Below are positions 22,137 to 32,862 of a stretch of DNA of 64,000 nucleotides, one piece after another. Within the stretch, counting starts at the first letter, position 1, and the number at the start of each line of letters is the position of its first letter. Location of the stretch: positions 63,766,186 through 63,830,185 of the forward strand of contig CM056743.1 of assembly GCA_029851415.1 (NCBI GenBank). The letters are read 5' to 3'. Source of the stretch: Eretmocerus hayati (taxonomy: Eukaryota > Arthropoda > Insecta > Hymenoptera > Aphelinidae). A program made the position numbers and the translations under genes. The notes beneath the pieces are model-generated. The model worked only from the letters and a program-made list of their open reading frames with translations. It did not search any database and was not told the origin of the DNA.

Positions 22137-22846
22137 ATGAGGTTGCTGCTGTCCCCAGCCAGGAGCACGAGACCTGCCCAGGGCTACCACCTTCTCCTGA
22201 TATTGCTGCTAATAGTAAACTTCCTCCAATTTTATGTGAAGATTGTGGAGAAACGCATTATATTGGGAGTATTGAAAATAAACCAGACAATTCCCCTCGT
22301 TGGTGAAAGGACGTGGACATCGACAAGTTTAGCGTTCGCGCACTGTTCGATCCGGGTGCTTCAAGAGCAGCTCTCGGCCCAGTCGGTCTTCAAATAGCGA
22401 CAGCTCTAGGCCAAGAAATTGAACCTTATTACGGTCCAGGCACCAGACTCGCAGATGGAGATTGCACACCTATACTTGGTGAGGTTGAACTTACCTTTAC
22501 TATCGGGGGAATAACCAGAAAAGTATGGGCCATCGTGCTGAGAGAAGCAGACGCTGACCTGCTTATTGGTGGAGATCTTATACGAGCTCTTGATGCGCAA
22601 TTATTACCGCCCGAAAATATGCTTCGCCTCGAGGGACGAGCGGAACTCCTCCCAGTCGAAATGGCTTCAATGTCATGCGGTGAATCGCCTGTATCCTCTG
22701 CTGGATTGGCACATCTCGCAGAAGCTCAGAGGGACAAGCTGCAGCAAATGGTGGATAGGACGCTTCCAGCCAATGATGGTAAGCTTGGTCGTACGGAGTC
22801 GGTTAAACATAAAATCGAGCTCACAGACAGCACAGCAATCAAGTAA
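22137..22846 (+). pseudogene. Gypsy protease
   Basis: The frame 22313-22846 has VRALFDPGASRAALGP, then ITRKVWAIVLREADADLLIGGDLIRALDAQL. This matches the retropepsin layout of D-x-G followed by a hydrophobic-hydrophobic-G-x-D/N flap. The catalytic triad reads D-P-G where D-T/S-G is usual; it may be a lineage variant. The frame runs toward the RT and stops at 22844-22846 (TAA). Confidence 0.7.
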
Positions 22847-23299
22847 AAGTATTATCCAGTATCCAAGAAACTTGAAGTTGAGATGCATAAGCAAGTCAAC
22901 GAGTGGTTGAAACAAGGGATTGTCCGGAGATCCCAGTCTCAATGGTCGAGTCCTGTGGTCATGGTATTAAAACCAGACGGGGTCTATTGCATGTGCGTTG
23001 ACCATCGCAAGTTGAACAGAAAGTCGAAGATGTGCGCTTACCCTCAACGTTTTATGGACGTGATAATGCGAAAACTACGCAATGCAAAATATATCTCGGT
23101 TGTGGATTTAAGCAAAACGTTTTTGCAGATAGAGCTAGAAGAAGAGTCTATTCCTATGACCGCGTTCGTAGTTCAGAATCTAGGGCTATCTGAATTTGTG
23201 GTGACACCCTTCGGGCTCTCAGAAGCGCCATCTACCTGTCAACAACTTGTCGACAAGGTCATTACACCAGAATTATCGGAATGGGTAGTTACATATTTA
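22847..23299 (+). pseudogene. Gypsy reverse transcriptase, first part
   Basis: The motifs are WSSPVVMVLKPDG, DHRKLNRKSK, ISVVDLSKTFLQIELEEE (catalytic Asp in VVDLS) and FVVTPFGLSEAPSTCQQLVDKV. This is a canonical Ty3/gypsy RT up to the fifth conserved block. The frame is cut within the YxDD block by the insertion at 23300. The remainder of the block resumes at 24602, in register if one copy of the 4-base target is removed. Confidence 0.9.
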
Positions 23300-24601
23300 T
23301 GTGGCGTCCCGCTCTCACGAGACGCCCCGTTTCACTTTCACAAGTTTTATATGAATTGCAACAATAGATGTACGATGTGATATAAACTCCTATGAGAGGG
23401 AAACGGAGTTGATCTTGTCGGCAGCGTGACTTATTGTCACGCGTGACAATAAGTCACTCCATCCGTCCAATCACGCGTGATATTGGGTCACGCTATTCTT
23501 TCGTTACACGTGACAATAAGTCACGCAACTATTCGATTAAGCGTGACATTAGGTCACGCTTGACACAATTCAAAATTATGATTTCAAAATTTATGCGAGC
23601 TGGCCCAGGCTATAAATGCGGGTCTGAACGTTGGCTCGCTGATCAGTCTGTCGAAGTTTCCTTTCCGGAACTTTTGAGTCCGCGCTATTGTCTACGCCCA
23701 AACACCTAAACTGTGACAAAGCATCTGTTCGAGAAGCGGCGAGCCAACGGTTAGATTTGATCTCGCACTTGGGAAGTGGCGTTACCCGTATTTGAAGCTG
23801 CAGCAGGGTCAGCTCCGAATTTGTCCTCAAGTTGAGCTGCAGTAGGATCAGCTTATAATTTGTCCTCAAGGCCTTCTGAATCGACATTCCAGCCTCCAGA
23901 GGACTGCCGACTCATCACGACTCCGCTCTTCTCTCGAGTAGTTTAAGAAACAATCTAATTGTAAGTAACTTTATATTCTCAACATCCATAGAATAAGTTG
24001 AAGGAACTTCAGCAGTCCTCAATCGATCAAAAAAAAAGATAATTCAATTTGCCTATTTTATTGATTATAATTCATACTGATTTTCTTGAGTGATTTCGAT
24101 TTTGTTACTGGGTTTTGATAAATTTATATTTCCATCACAAAATTCATTCTTATTATTTCAGAATCTGTAAATGCATGCTTATTTGGAGAATTGACGATTT
24201 CACTTTGAATATTTTGAACTGATTCCAAAAATGATTATTATCGAAGGTTCAAATCTGGATATCTAAAATTATTTTGATCATCTCTTAGATAGGTATTGAA
24301 ATTACTCCTCTATCTTTCTGATTCACTAAAATCCAATATAATAGTTACATCGAATCAGATCAGGTCATTCTGACCAAGTGCTCATCCAGAATATTCAAAA
24401 TATAATTTCATATATATCAATATATATATAACTATAAAAAAATACAAAAAATATCAATACGCCGAGATACAAAAGGGGACTGGAAGGATTTGCGCTGCGT
24501 ACTAAGAAAAGGTAGGTGCAACTGGGCAGTCCGCCCATACGACTGTTTCTAACGAACTTAAATATATTTGTTAGCCCGAGCCCTCCGCTCGGGTCGTAAC
24601 A
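23300..24601. mobile_element. Solo-LTR-like insertion in the gypsy RT gene
   Basis: A 1302-bp non-coding block starting TGTGGCGTCCCGCTC and ending GGTCGTAACA, that is TG...CA. It has a TATAAATG box near 23611 and a cluster of GTGACnnTnnGTCAC-type motifs at 23420-23570. Flanks TTTA (23296-23299) and TATA (24602-24605) look like a 4-bp duplication with one change. Removing the block plus one duplicate rejoins the RT frame exactly. No partner copy is seen in the window, so it is either a solo LTR or an unknown non-autonomous element. Confidence 0.65.
23422..23565. repeat. Cluster of GTGACAATAAGTCAC-like palindromes
   Basis: Within the solo-LTR-like block, variants of GCGTGACAATAAGTCACGC recur about five times on both strands (for example TTATTGTCACGCGTGACAATAA). 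The spacing places them 50-190 bp upstream of the TATAAATG box, like promoter-proximal binding sites. The function is inference. Confidence 0.6.
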
Positions 24602-25262
24602 TATAAATGACTCACTGATTGTGACCGAAACCTTCGAAAAACCCATCGAAGTTCTGGAAAACTCCCTTATCCGCCTGAACGAAACTAACCTCACTGTTAA
24701 TCGTGAAGAAAGCGTTTGGTGCGCAAAGGAGGTTAGATTTTTGGGACTATTAGTAAATCAAGACGGTTGCCGTCTAGATCCCTCCAAAATTTCACCAATC
24801 ATGGATTTTCCAGTACCAAAAAAGATCAAAAAATTGCAGAGCTTTCTAGGCATGGCCTCGTGGTACAGAAAATTTTTGAAGGACTTTGCAACCATTGCTG
24901 AACCTCTTACAAGGCACGAAAAGAAGAACGTGGAGTATGTATGGGACACCGAGCAACAAGAGTCCTTCGATAGGATCAAAGCGCTAGTTGCAACAGCTCC
25001 GGTTCTAGCCCAACCTTCATTTGAACCTGAACATCAGTTCTGTATCCAGACCGTTGCCTCGAACACAGGCCTGGGCGCAGTGCTCACACAAACGATTGAC
25101 GAAGAAGAACGGGTTATTTCCTTTGCTAGTCGTGTTCTCACGTGTGCCGAGGCAAATTATTCGGTCAGCGAACGAGAGGGCCTTGCAGTTCTATGGGCGA
25201 TCTGCAGATGGCGCTGTTATGTCGAAGGATACCACTTCAAAGTAATAACCGACCATAGTTGA
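24602..25262 (+). pseudogene. Gypsy reverse transcriptase end and RNase H
   Basis: After the insertion come the rest of the YxDD block (with Asn-Asp in place of Asp-Asp), NLTVNREESVWCAKEVRFLG, FPVPKKIKKLQSFLGMASWYRKFL and the RNase H start AQPSFEPEHQFCIQTVASNTGLGAVLTQ. VISFASRVLTCAEANYSVSEREGLAVLWAI and VEGYHFKVITDHS follow. In RNase H the first Asp is replaced (TVASNTGLG where TDAS is usual), while the Glu in SEREGLA and the Asp in TDHS are present. The frame stops at 25260-25262 directly after TDHS. Confidence 0.85.
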
Positions 25263-25468
25263 CGACGACGCCTGGAAACTCGTTCTGGCCAGAGAGCAAA
25301 GGGCACAAGTCATGTCTGGAGGACACTGCGAAGCAACGGCTGGCCATTTCGGCCGCACCAAAACAGTAGACCGTATTGCACACTATTACTTTTGGCCCAG
25401 CCTATACAAGGATGTCGCGAACTTTGTAAAAGGCTGTTCCATCTGCCAACAAGTAGAAGTGCAGCAAC
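25263..25468 (+). pseudogene. Gypsy integrase zinc-binding domain
   Basis: The motifs are SGGHCEATAGHFGRTKTVDRI, YFWPSLYKDVANFVKGCSICQQ, the HHCC domain of Ty3/gypsy integrases. The end of RNase H and the linker that normally precede it are missing, so there was a deletion near 25262. The domain is cut by the Tigger insertion in the codons just after CQQ. Confidence 0.85.
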
Positions 25469-25765
25469 TACAGGCGTTCCTGTTTTTACGCGGACTTTTC
25501 TCCGCGGTTTTGATTATGAGCGGTTCCACAACTGACTCCGTTCCTTTTTTTACGCGGATGAATTCCTCGATTATACGCGGATCGGGAATGGATTTTCCAT
25601 TCATGGAATTCTCATGACAGCTTGAAGTTGCATGCGCTTGCTTCTCTGGTGATCGGTAATGAGGTTTTGTTGTATGTCAATAAAACCTTTCTGCACGTAA
25701 ACAATGGCCCCTGAAAGAAAAAACCCTGCGGAGGATGACAGAGTTGTTGAAAAGCCTAAAAAGTC

Positions 25766-26529
25766 ATGAGTTTAGAGGGAAAAGTCAAAATTTTAGATCT
25801 ACTGAAAGCTGGAGACAAAATCTGTTCCGTTGCAGCAAAATTCAAAGTGAGTAAATACAGCTTCGGTAGAGGTTGGTTTGGCGGCTTCAAGGAAAGATTT
25901 TCATTGCACAACGTCAAATTTACGGTCGAGCAAGCTTCTGCTGATCATGAAGCTGCATCGCAATTCCCTGCTGAACTGAAGATGGTTGTTGCCGCGAAGC
26001 AATATTTACCTGCACAAGTTTTCAATGGCGACGAACTGGCTTTGTAATGGAAAAAAATACTAACCCGCATTTTTTTGATAGAAGAGCAACAATCAGCACC
26101 TGGATTCCAAATAGCGAAGGATAGATACACTCTGTTGCTGTGTGCAGATGCAGAAGGCACGTTTAAATGTAAGCCGATGCTTGTGGATAAGTCGGAAACT
26201 CCTCGTGCTCTGAGAGGTAAGAGGAAGGACCACTTACCCGTATTTTGGCGTTCCAATAAAAGAGCTTGGGTGACCGAGAAAAATATTTGAGGGATGATTT
26301 TACCAATCCTCCATCCCTGAAGTAAGGGAGTTTCTGCATCAGAGGAATCTTGCCTTCAAAGTCCTCTTGATATTGGACAATGCTCCAGCTCATCCAACGA
26401 GCCTGACCATTTCTCACCCAGACGTCGAGATTTTCTTCCTACCACCCAACACAACCTCTCTGATCCAACCAATGGATCAATTGGTGATATCAACTTTCAA
26501 GAGCTACTATCTCCGGCGTGTTCTAAGGG
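25766..26529 (+). pseudogene. Tigger transposase, N-terminal and catalytic parts
   Basis: Frame 25766-26047 opens with a Psq-type helix-turn-helix (SLEGKVKILDLLKAGDKICS, VAAKFKVSKYS), then a CENPB-like stretch (WFGGFKERFSLHNVKF) and QVFNGDELAL, the first catalytic Asp block (normally N-x-D-E-T-G/x-L). Frames 26075-26290 and 26297-26529 continue with GFQIAKDRYTLLLCADAEG, then VLLILDNAPAHPTSL (second Asp) and FLPPNTTSLIQPMDQLVIS (third Asp). DDD triad residues are all visible. Stops and frameshifts near 26045 and 26290 disable it. It was a cut-and-paste transposase acting at the element ends in the nucleus. Confidence 0.85.
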
Positions 26530-28463
26530 CACGGTGCGCTTCTGAGGAGGATGAGTTTTTCAGAATTGTCAAGAGAAACTGGAAAGTGGATGTTTTTCTA
26601 CGAAACTTCATGAGCAGAACCTGATTTTGAGCGAAATCGGATCAGCTCCTTTTTGGTTTCTCTGAAGGGAAAGGGTTGTTTTTGGCACAGCAAATTTTTT
26701 GCTCAAATTTCGATTCAAGCCAATATTTTCTTCTGAGAATCTTCTTCGATCTGGATAAGACCTATATCTTTTTACTCCTCTCGCCATAATCTATCGATTG
26801 TAGGTAACACCTTTTCCCCTCGTAGCTCCCTAAACCAATGAGAGACTCAACTCTCTCACTCTCTGCATGTGTGTGTGTATGTGTGTATGTATGTTGTTTT
26901 TTTTCGTCAACGCTCTCTCTTTGACACTCCACTGGATCGATTTTTGCCTTCCTATGAGTTGTAGAGTATGACTCAAAGATGGGACCAGTGATTTAGCAGC
27001 TCCCACCTCCCAGTCAAATTTTATTCATGGGCTTTCGAGAGCAAAATTAATGACATTTCGTCTTTTAATACATAAATATATTTTTCTAACAGAGTCTCAC
27101 GGGAATTTGGGTAACCTAAAGTATACTTCCCTCGGCATTATCTATCGATTGGTTAATACCGAATATCCATTTGATCTCTATAGAAATCAAATTTCTGAAA
27201 AAATCAAAATTTTCACCAAAAAATCCTATTTTATCATATAACAACTGATTTTATCGAAATTCTGCCTCAACCAAACGATAGATCCTGTTGAAACAACCTC
27301 ACTTTAGATGCCTCGAATCTGTCTAAGATGCTTCCTCAAAAGAATAACTCAAAATTTATGAAAACATTTTCATTGATACTCATTTTTCCCCGTATTATTC
27401 TCTACAACTCATTTATCTCACTTCCAATGATCTTATGGCATATTTTTGCGGCATCCTAAATCAATTGGTTGATACCAAATGTTTTTGAAATCCGGGAAAC
27501 ATTATTCAAATGGAGTTATCTTTCGAAAAAATCGAAAATTTCTGCAAAACCTCCATTTCAATCATATTCATACTGACTGTACCAAATCCCATCGCAACTA
27601 AACTATAGAAATTGCTAACAGAACTTGATTTAGATTCTCTAAATCCCTCGCAGAAGCTCCCTTAGAAGAATTTATCAAGATATAGGAAATTATTTAAGAT
27701 TAGAATGCTAATCATAGAAATTTCTTGCAAAAAAGAGGAGATTATTCGCAATTAGAATGCTAATGGATGTGGGATTCGTCATAGTTACTATCATATAACG
27801 CTATTAGAAAGCATCCTGCTAATCATTTTTAGCAGCGTATTTCGAGTAGTTGTCAAATTAATCATTCCCCGTGTATTGCTTATGGAGAAATTTGGTGACT
27901 TAACGTTTTCTTGGCATTCTTGAGGTTTTCTCGTAATTACTCAGAAAGGATGGGTCATAGCAAAAAATGTCAGGAACAGTTTTTTATAGATTCTTTGAAG
28001 ACCTACAAAATGATGTGGGTAGATAAATCATGAAACTCGAGGGGATTGACATATTATCAGTGAAAGCTCAAGTTTCTTACGGAAAACCTCGCGCCTTCTA
28101 CTAATTATCTACTATTTCCTTTAACACCATGGAGGAAGCCTAAGTTTCTCGATTGATCTAATTACGTCTACTTGTTGTTCTTCAGAAAATCTATGAAAAA
28201 CTGTTCTTGACATTTTTTGCTATGACCCACCCTTTCTGAATAATTACGAGAAAATCTCAAAAATGCGAAGAAAACCTCGAGTCGCCAAATTTCTCCATAA
28301 GCAATACACGGGGAATGATTAATTTGACAACTACTCAAAAAAAGGAGCTGACCCGATTTCGCTCAAAATCAGGTTCCGCTCATGAAGTTTCGTGGTAGAA
28401 AATCCACTTTCCAGTTTCTTTTGACAATTTTGAAAAACTCATTCTCTTCAGAAGTGCACCGTG
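26530..28463. mobile_element. Foldback transposon, CACGGTG-ended, inside Tigger
   Basis: Ends: CACGGTGCGCTTCTGAGGAG on the left, complement of CACGGTGCACTTCTGAAGAG on the right. A 4-bp duplication AGGG (26526-26529, 28464-28467) fixes the ends: removing the element plus one AGGG restores the transposase frame. About 130 bp of the ends are inverted copies (26530-26663 and 28333-28463), and an inner palindrome (about 27848-28345, centre near 28090) continues the arms. The block from about 26664 to 27848 has no counterpart in the right arm, so it looks like a later 1.2 kb insertion in the left arm, with unclear ends. No coding sequence. CACGGTG is close to Transib/RSS-like and Chapaev-like termini; the 4-bp duplication favours the latter. 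This classification is tentative. Confidence 0.85.
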
Positions 28464-29087
28464 AGGGAAATGTTGAAAGCTGCCGACCAGCATCTAATAC
28501 AGGATCAAGAGGAAGATGAAGCTCCGAATGCCTCGTTGGATGCTGTTCGATCGTTAAGGAAGAAATTTGATATCGCCAAGTCCATTCAGCACGTACGAGA
28601 ATCTTGGTTAGGAGTCAAAGATTCAACCATGAATGCTAGTTGGAAGAAAATTTGGCCAGAGATCATTGAACAGCAAGTGTCCGACGAAAGTTCAACTTTC
28701 ATTCAGGACTGTATAAGTGCCGCGCAACAGATTGGTGGGGAAGGTTTCCAGGATATGAACGAGTCCCACGTCACTGAAATCTTGAACGAGAATGAGAAAC
28801 TTTCCATTGAAACCATAGAAGCTATTCTCGAACCAAATGTGGAAGACATTGTTGAAGAACATGTCGAAGAACTGCGAACCTTGAGCTATGCCAATGTCAC
28901 AAGAATCATGAATAAATTGAAGGACCTTATTGAGGAAGTTCAAGAACTCGATCCATTGATGACACGGAGCATGAAATTCAAGCATGACTGCGAAGTGGCG
29001 ATCCGTTCGTACGAAGAACTGCAGAGAGATCTCATGCGACGCAAGAAACAGACTCGACTGACTGATTTCTTCAAGCCTGGGCCATGA
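28464..29087 (+). pseudogene. Tigger transposase, C-terminal part
   Basis: A 208-residue frame continues the transposase after the foldback: EMLKAADQHLIQ, acidic linker, VRESWLGVKDSTMNASWKKI, and a C-terminus ending QTRLTDFFKP. The W..V...T..N.WKK motif and the ...L..FF end are typical of Tigger/jerky transposases. In itself it is intact; it lost its connection to the catalytic part by the insertion. Confidence 0.85.
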
Positions 29088-29343
29088 AATCTATCTAATT
29101 TTCATATACAGTACAAGTTTGAGATGTATTTTGTTGGTATTCGTTTTGACTTTTGATAAATATCCTTGAAGATCCATAAATTAGTTCTTCTTTGAACATA
29201 AAATTTTTCGAATTTCAGTAGAAATTTTGGGGCTGGAACGGAACCCCCCTTTTCCCATAAGAGTAATGCTTTTTTTACGCGGATTTTTTATACGCGGCAC
29301 TTCCATGGGACGGATCATCCGCGTGAAAACAGGAATTCCTGTA

Positions 29344-30743
29344 CCTCCAGCGGAACTCATGAGTAAATGACAAGCAAGGAAACCTTGGTCAATCGTAGCT
29401 GCGGATTGTATGGGCCCATACATCCGCACGGTCCAGGGCAACAAACATATCATCGTTTTCATGGATCTCTCTACTCGATAGGTAGAGATCGTAGCAACGA
29501 GACGCGCTGACGCAAAAACTGTCATCAAGGAACTCAAGGAGCGAATTTTTATGCGCTTTAGTACGCCAGAGATTTCCCATGCGGATAATGGCAAGAAGTT
29601 TAAAAACAAAGAACTTACGACGTTCTTGACAGAAAATGGCGTCGAACAATCATTCAGTCCAGCTTGTCATCCGCAAGGAAATCCAGCGGAAAATGAAAAT
29701 CGTACGCTTCGCGCTAGGATAACAGCATTCGTGACTGAAAACCACAACACGTGGGATGAAAAATTACCGGAGCTGATGTTTGCGATGAACACAGCTACCC
29801 AAGAATCAACAAAAATGTCTCCAGCATTTCTTAACCTAGGAAGGAACCCCACACCTCCACATACGTTTCGTAGACAAGAGGATGTGACAGCTGCCGAAGC
29901 CGCAGAGGCTAAAGAGCTTGGAACATGGGAAAACCATATGGAAAATCTAAGGAAGTTGAAATTGCAGAAGACAACTCAGCTGAAGCTCGAGAACGCCAGA
30001 GCAAATATTATAATGCTCACCGCCGTGACGTGCAGTATGCCGTCGTCGAAAAAGTTTGGATGCGCAATCGCATTTTGTCATCTGCAGTTAAGGGTATTTC
30101 CGCTAAACTTGCACCAGAATACCGAGGACCTGGCAAGATCTCAGCTAAATTTGGTGAAAATATATACGAGGTGGTTGACGATGATGACGTCTCATTCGGA
30201 ACATTCCCAGTATGCGATCTTGAGCCATTTTTCTCAAACGAGGAGGAAACGGACCGGACAGATGCTGTTTCTGAAGAAGACCTGAGTTATGCTGTATCTA
30301 AAGAAGACGAGGGCGTGACGACTACGCATAACGACCTCGAGTTTCAACCAGACGAGTCCAATGATAAGATTGTAAATGATGCGCAAACGCGATTGCGAGC
30401 AAAACCGCGGGGCAGACCCCAGAAAACGCGTATAACCGTGAATACCGGAGCACCGTCAGCGCGCGATCCAAACACTGCGACCGTTCCGCAAAGTACGTCC
30501 GATGCGGGAAGCGATCGTCCTGCGAATGATCCGTCGTACGCGAAAAATGATCAGGAAACAAGAAATACACCGGAAACGAATGACCCACGCGCTAAGACCG
30601 ATCAGCACACCGATTCTAACACCGTTACACGTCGCGGATGGCCTAGAGGTTCGAAAAATGTGCCATTGCTACAAATACCATCGGACGAGGCATCACCTCG
30701 GAAAACTCGGTCCGGAAAAATCATTTCATCTTCTCATTTTTAA
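29344..30743 (+). pseudogene. Gypsy integrase core and C-terminal region
   Basis: The integrase resumes after Tigger. AADCMGPYIRT gives the first Asp, ISHADNGKKFKNKELTTFL the second, CHPQGNPAENENRTL the Glu. It then runs FAMNTATQESTKMSPAFLNLG. Near 29930 the frame shifts to 29925-30743, with RQSKYYNAHRRDVQYAVVEKVW and LAPEYRGPGKISAKFGENIYEVV (the C-terminal fold). A charged, low-complexity tail follows, ending in AT-hook-like RPRGRPQ and RGWPRGS motifs. Stops at about 29365 and 29480 break the core. The catalytic residues are all present. Confidence 0.85.
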
Positions 30744-30826
30744 TTGATCATGCATATCTCTTGACATGTTAACCTCTCATCTCTCATACCATCATAACAT
30801 CTAACCTTATCTCCGCAGGGCACAGT

Positions 30827-31797
30827 ATGGACGGTCGAGACCTGAACGCGACTCTGCAAGTAACAACCGACGAAAACGCAGATGGAATGGCCCGTCTGAC
30901 ATTAAATGCGTCTATTCGAGCGCCGACGCGAGGATCCATCCCCTTCGTCTGGGATTCATCGGGAGACGAGATACGCCAGCTGATGCGCATAGGCGCAGAG
31001 ATGTCACAAAGGGCCATGAACCACCGTGAGAACGCCGCAATAAACTTGCGAGAGCCGCGTCTGAGGAGACCACATGTTGCGCCTATGCTCGACGACCATA
31101 ATCGCGCCCGGGAGATGATGGTTGAGTGGACAGAGAGAGACATGGTTAGACCCATAGTTATGCCTGGAACACATCAAGATTTCACCCTGCCTGACGCTGC
31201 TTCAGAAAACGATCCCGTGTATTGCTACCCCTGCCTGCCACCGAGCAACCTCCAGCTGATCCGACGCCACCTGAGCCCGAGCTCTCCATAGATGAAGAAT
31301 GGTATGCCATCAGGACAGAAATACTCGAGGCACGGACCCTCAACATCCGGACCCGAGACAATTTCCACTCGACGTTCGATCGTCTTGATGCATTCGTGGA
31401 GAGACATGGCGACAGGGGCCGCTAGATAGCAGGCGACCTGGTTACCCGAAATGCGGACGAGAAAGCGTCAAGAGAGGCAGGGGAGCAGAAGAAAGTGGAT
31501 TTGAGGAGGATACGCGTGGGCCGTGCAGAAAATGAGGCAAGGCGGAAACTGGAGGAGTTCCAGGAAAAAACTCACTGGGAAGCTCAAGTTCTCCAACAAG
31601 CTTCATGCGCAGCCCAACGGGCTCACGAAGAACGTGAAGAACTCGGAGGCTCCGACGAAACAAGGGCCCAGAGAAGGGACCCTAACAGTCCGAGGAAGGA
31701 GTTTCCTGGCTCTTGGAGGCCTGGAAGGCGTTCCAAGAGCCAGGGATGGTCCGAACTAGGCGAATCACTACACTCGGCAACAAGCGCGTTCGCGTGA
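30827..31797 (+). pseudogene. Gypsy ORF3, unknown, downstream of pol
   Basis: A frame starting MDGRDLNATLQVTTDENAD (30827) continues after a frameshift near 31222 as ATEQPPADPTPPEPELSIDE and, through a stop at 31423-31425, to RKLEEFQEKTHWEAQVLQQA near 31550, ending at 31797. Together it would be about 320 residues: an N-terminal region, a proline-rich hinge and a long charged, probably coiled-coil segment. I see no signal peptide, membrane segment or furin-like site, so it does not look like an envelope gene, although env is what normally occupies this place. The product is unknown. Confidence 0.5.
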
Positions 31798-32309
31798 GGA
31801 ATTGCCCAATAATTGTTATGAGAGAGAGCCCATAACATGAGCGGCAACTTCTCCTTATCCTTTTATAATCTTTCACTTGCTCTATCTCTCTGAATATTGA
31901 CAATGGTTATTCACAATTTTTATTCACAATCATATGTACAAAGTATGTACGAATCTTCATTTATCTCTTCTGGTGGTTGGGAATATGAGACCCATCACGT
32001 TCAAGGCGTCATATAGCGCTAATGCTCTAACGCTCATGTATTCCTTTATTTATGATCAAATACGATCTGAGTCACTCATCATGTGAATTTTCTTCGTTTC
32101 TATTAATGATAAGTCGCTAAATGCGCATTCGCTTAATAAGGCAATCAGCCAACGTTATTCGGTTTGAAGAATCAGTCGACTAGTTCGACAAAAATTTGTA
32201 TTTTCTTTTATACTTTGATACAATAAACTAGTTTTTCATCAATTCCATCTTGATTGTAGTTGCCTCAGAGAGAGATTTCCTCGAGCCGGTACGCTTAGGC
32301 TTACGGCAT
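31798..32309 (+). other. Gypsy 3' untranslated region
   Basis: AT-rich, with no coding or repeat signal that I recognise. Confidence 0.6.
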
Positions 32310-32323
32310 CTGGGGGGAGGGTA
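32310..32323 (+). promoter_or_regulatory. Gypsy polypurine tract
   Basis: CTGGGGGGAGGGTA lies directly before the 3' LTR, the expected primer for plus-strand synthesis. Confidence 0.85.
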
Positions 32324-32862
32324 TGTGACGGGTAAAGTCCCATCACTCTCTCTTCGGCGAATATATTATAAGATAATTTTACTTTCAAGTATATCATGAG
32401 ATTGTTCCAGGTGTATCGGCATAGCAGCAAAGAAGAGAGAGTACGCACACGGTAGGTCGTTTGAAAGAGAGAGAGATAGCAGATGCACGCGCGTCACAAG
32501 ATGGCGGACAAATCAGGAGATAGCTCGCGTTCGCGCTCACGGAGAGGAGACGACGACGCGGGCATACTGTCTTGGATCGCGTAACGCTTCGCCTCGGAAA
32601 AACCTCGTTGTCGGTTTTGGCTCGTGTTGAGGAGCCTCGCGTCGCGTGTGCCCAAGATATACCTGAAGTTCTCCCCAGGACACACCAACATCTCGCGACG
32701 GCTGAGGATCCGGATACCTGGGTGGCGAGCAGGACGAGTGCGGAAGGAGTCGACCCCAGCGGCGAGCGTCCGGGCCGCGTGCCCTAAATTTACTGCGACA
32801 ACGCATCGAGTGAGTACGGGCAGAATCTCTCTCTCCAGAAATGTGCGGCTCTCTCTCTCTCT
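32324..32862 (+). repeat. Gypsy 3' LTR, first part
   Basis: It matches 8463 onward, from TGTGACGGG up to the (CT)n tract at 32850-32862. The LINE insertion starts exactly in this tract. Confidence 0.9.

Larger units (their letters stand above)
25471..29341 (+). mobile_element. Tigger/pogo-type DNA transposon
   Basis: The left end CAGGCGTTCCTGTTTTTACG and the right end, the complement of CAGGAATTCCTGTTTTCACG, are flanked by TA (25469-25470 and 29342-29343), the Tc1/mariner/pogo duplication. The CAGGnnTTCCTG terminus resembles known Tigger ends. A pogo-like transposase is carried on the + strand. The element is split by a foldback at 26530-28463; without it, it would be about 1.9 kb. It is inserted in the gypsy integrase gene. 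Confidence 0.9.

Noticed and set aside
30827..31797. Envelope gene of an infectious errantivirus
   Set aside because: No signal peptide, no hydrophobic segment and no cleavage site; the sequence is charged and proline-rich. Kept as an unknown ORF3.
31442..31903. Minus-strand frames overlapping gypsy ORF3
   Set aside because: They are shadows of the ORF3 frame with no recognisable motif.
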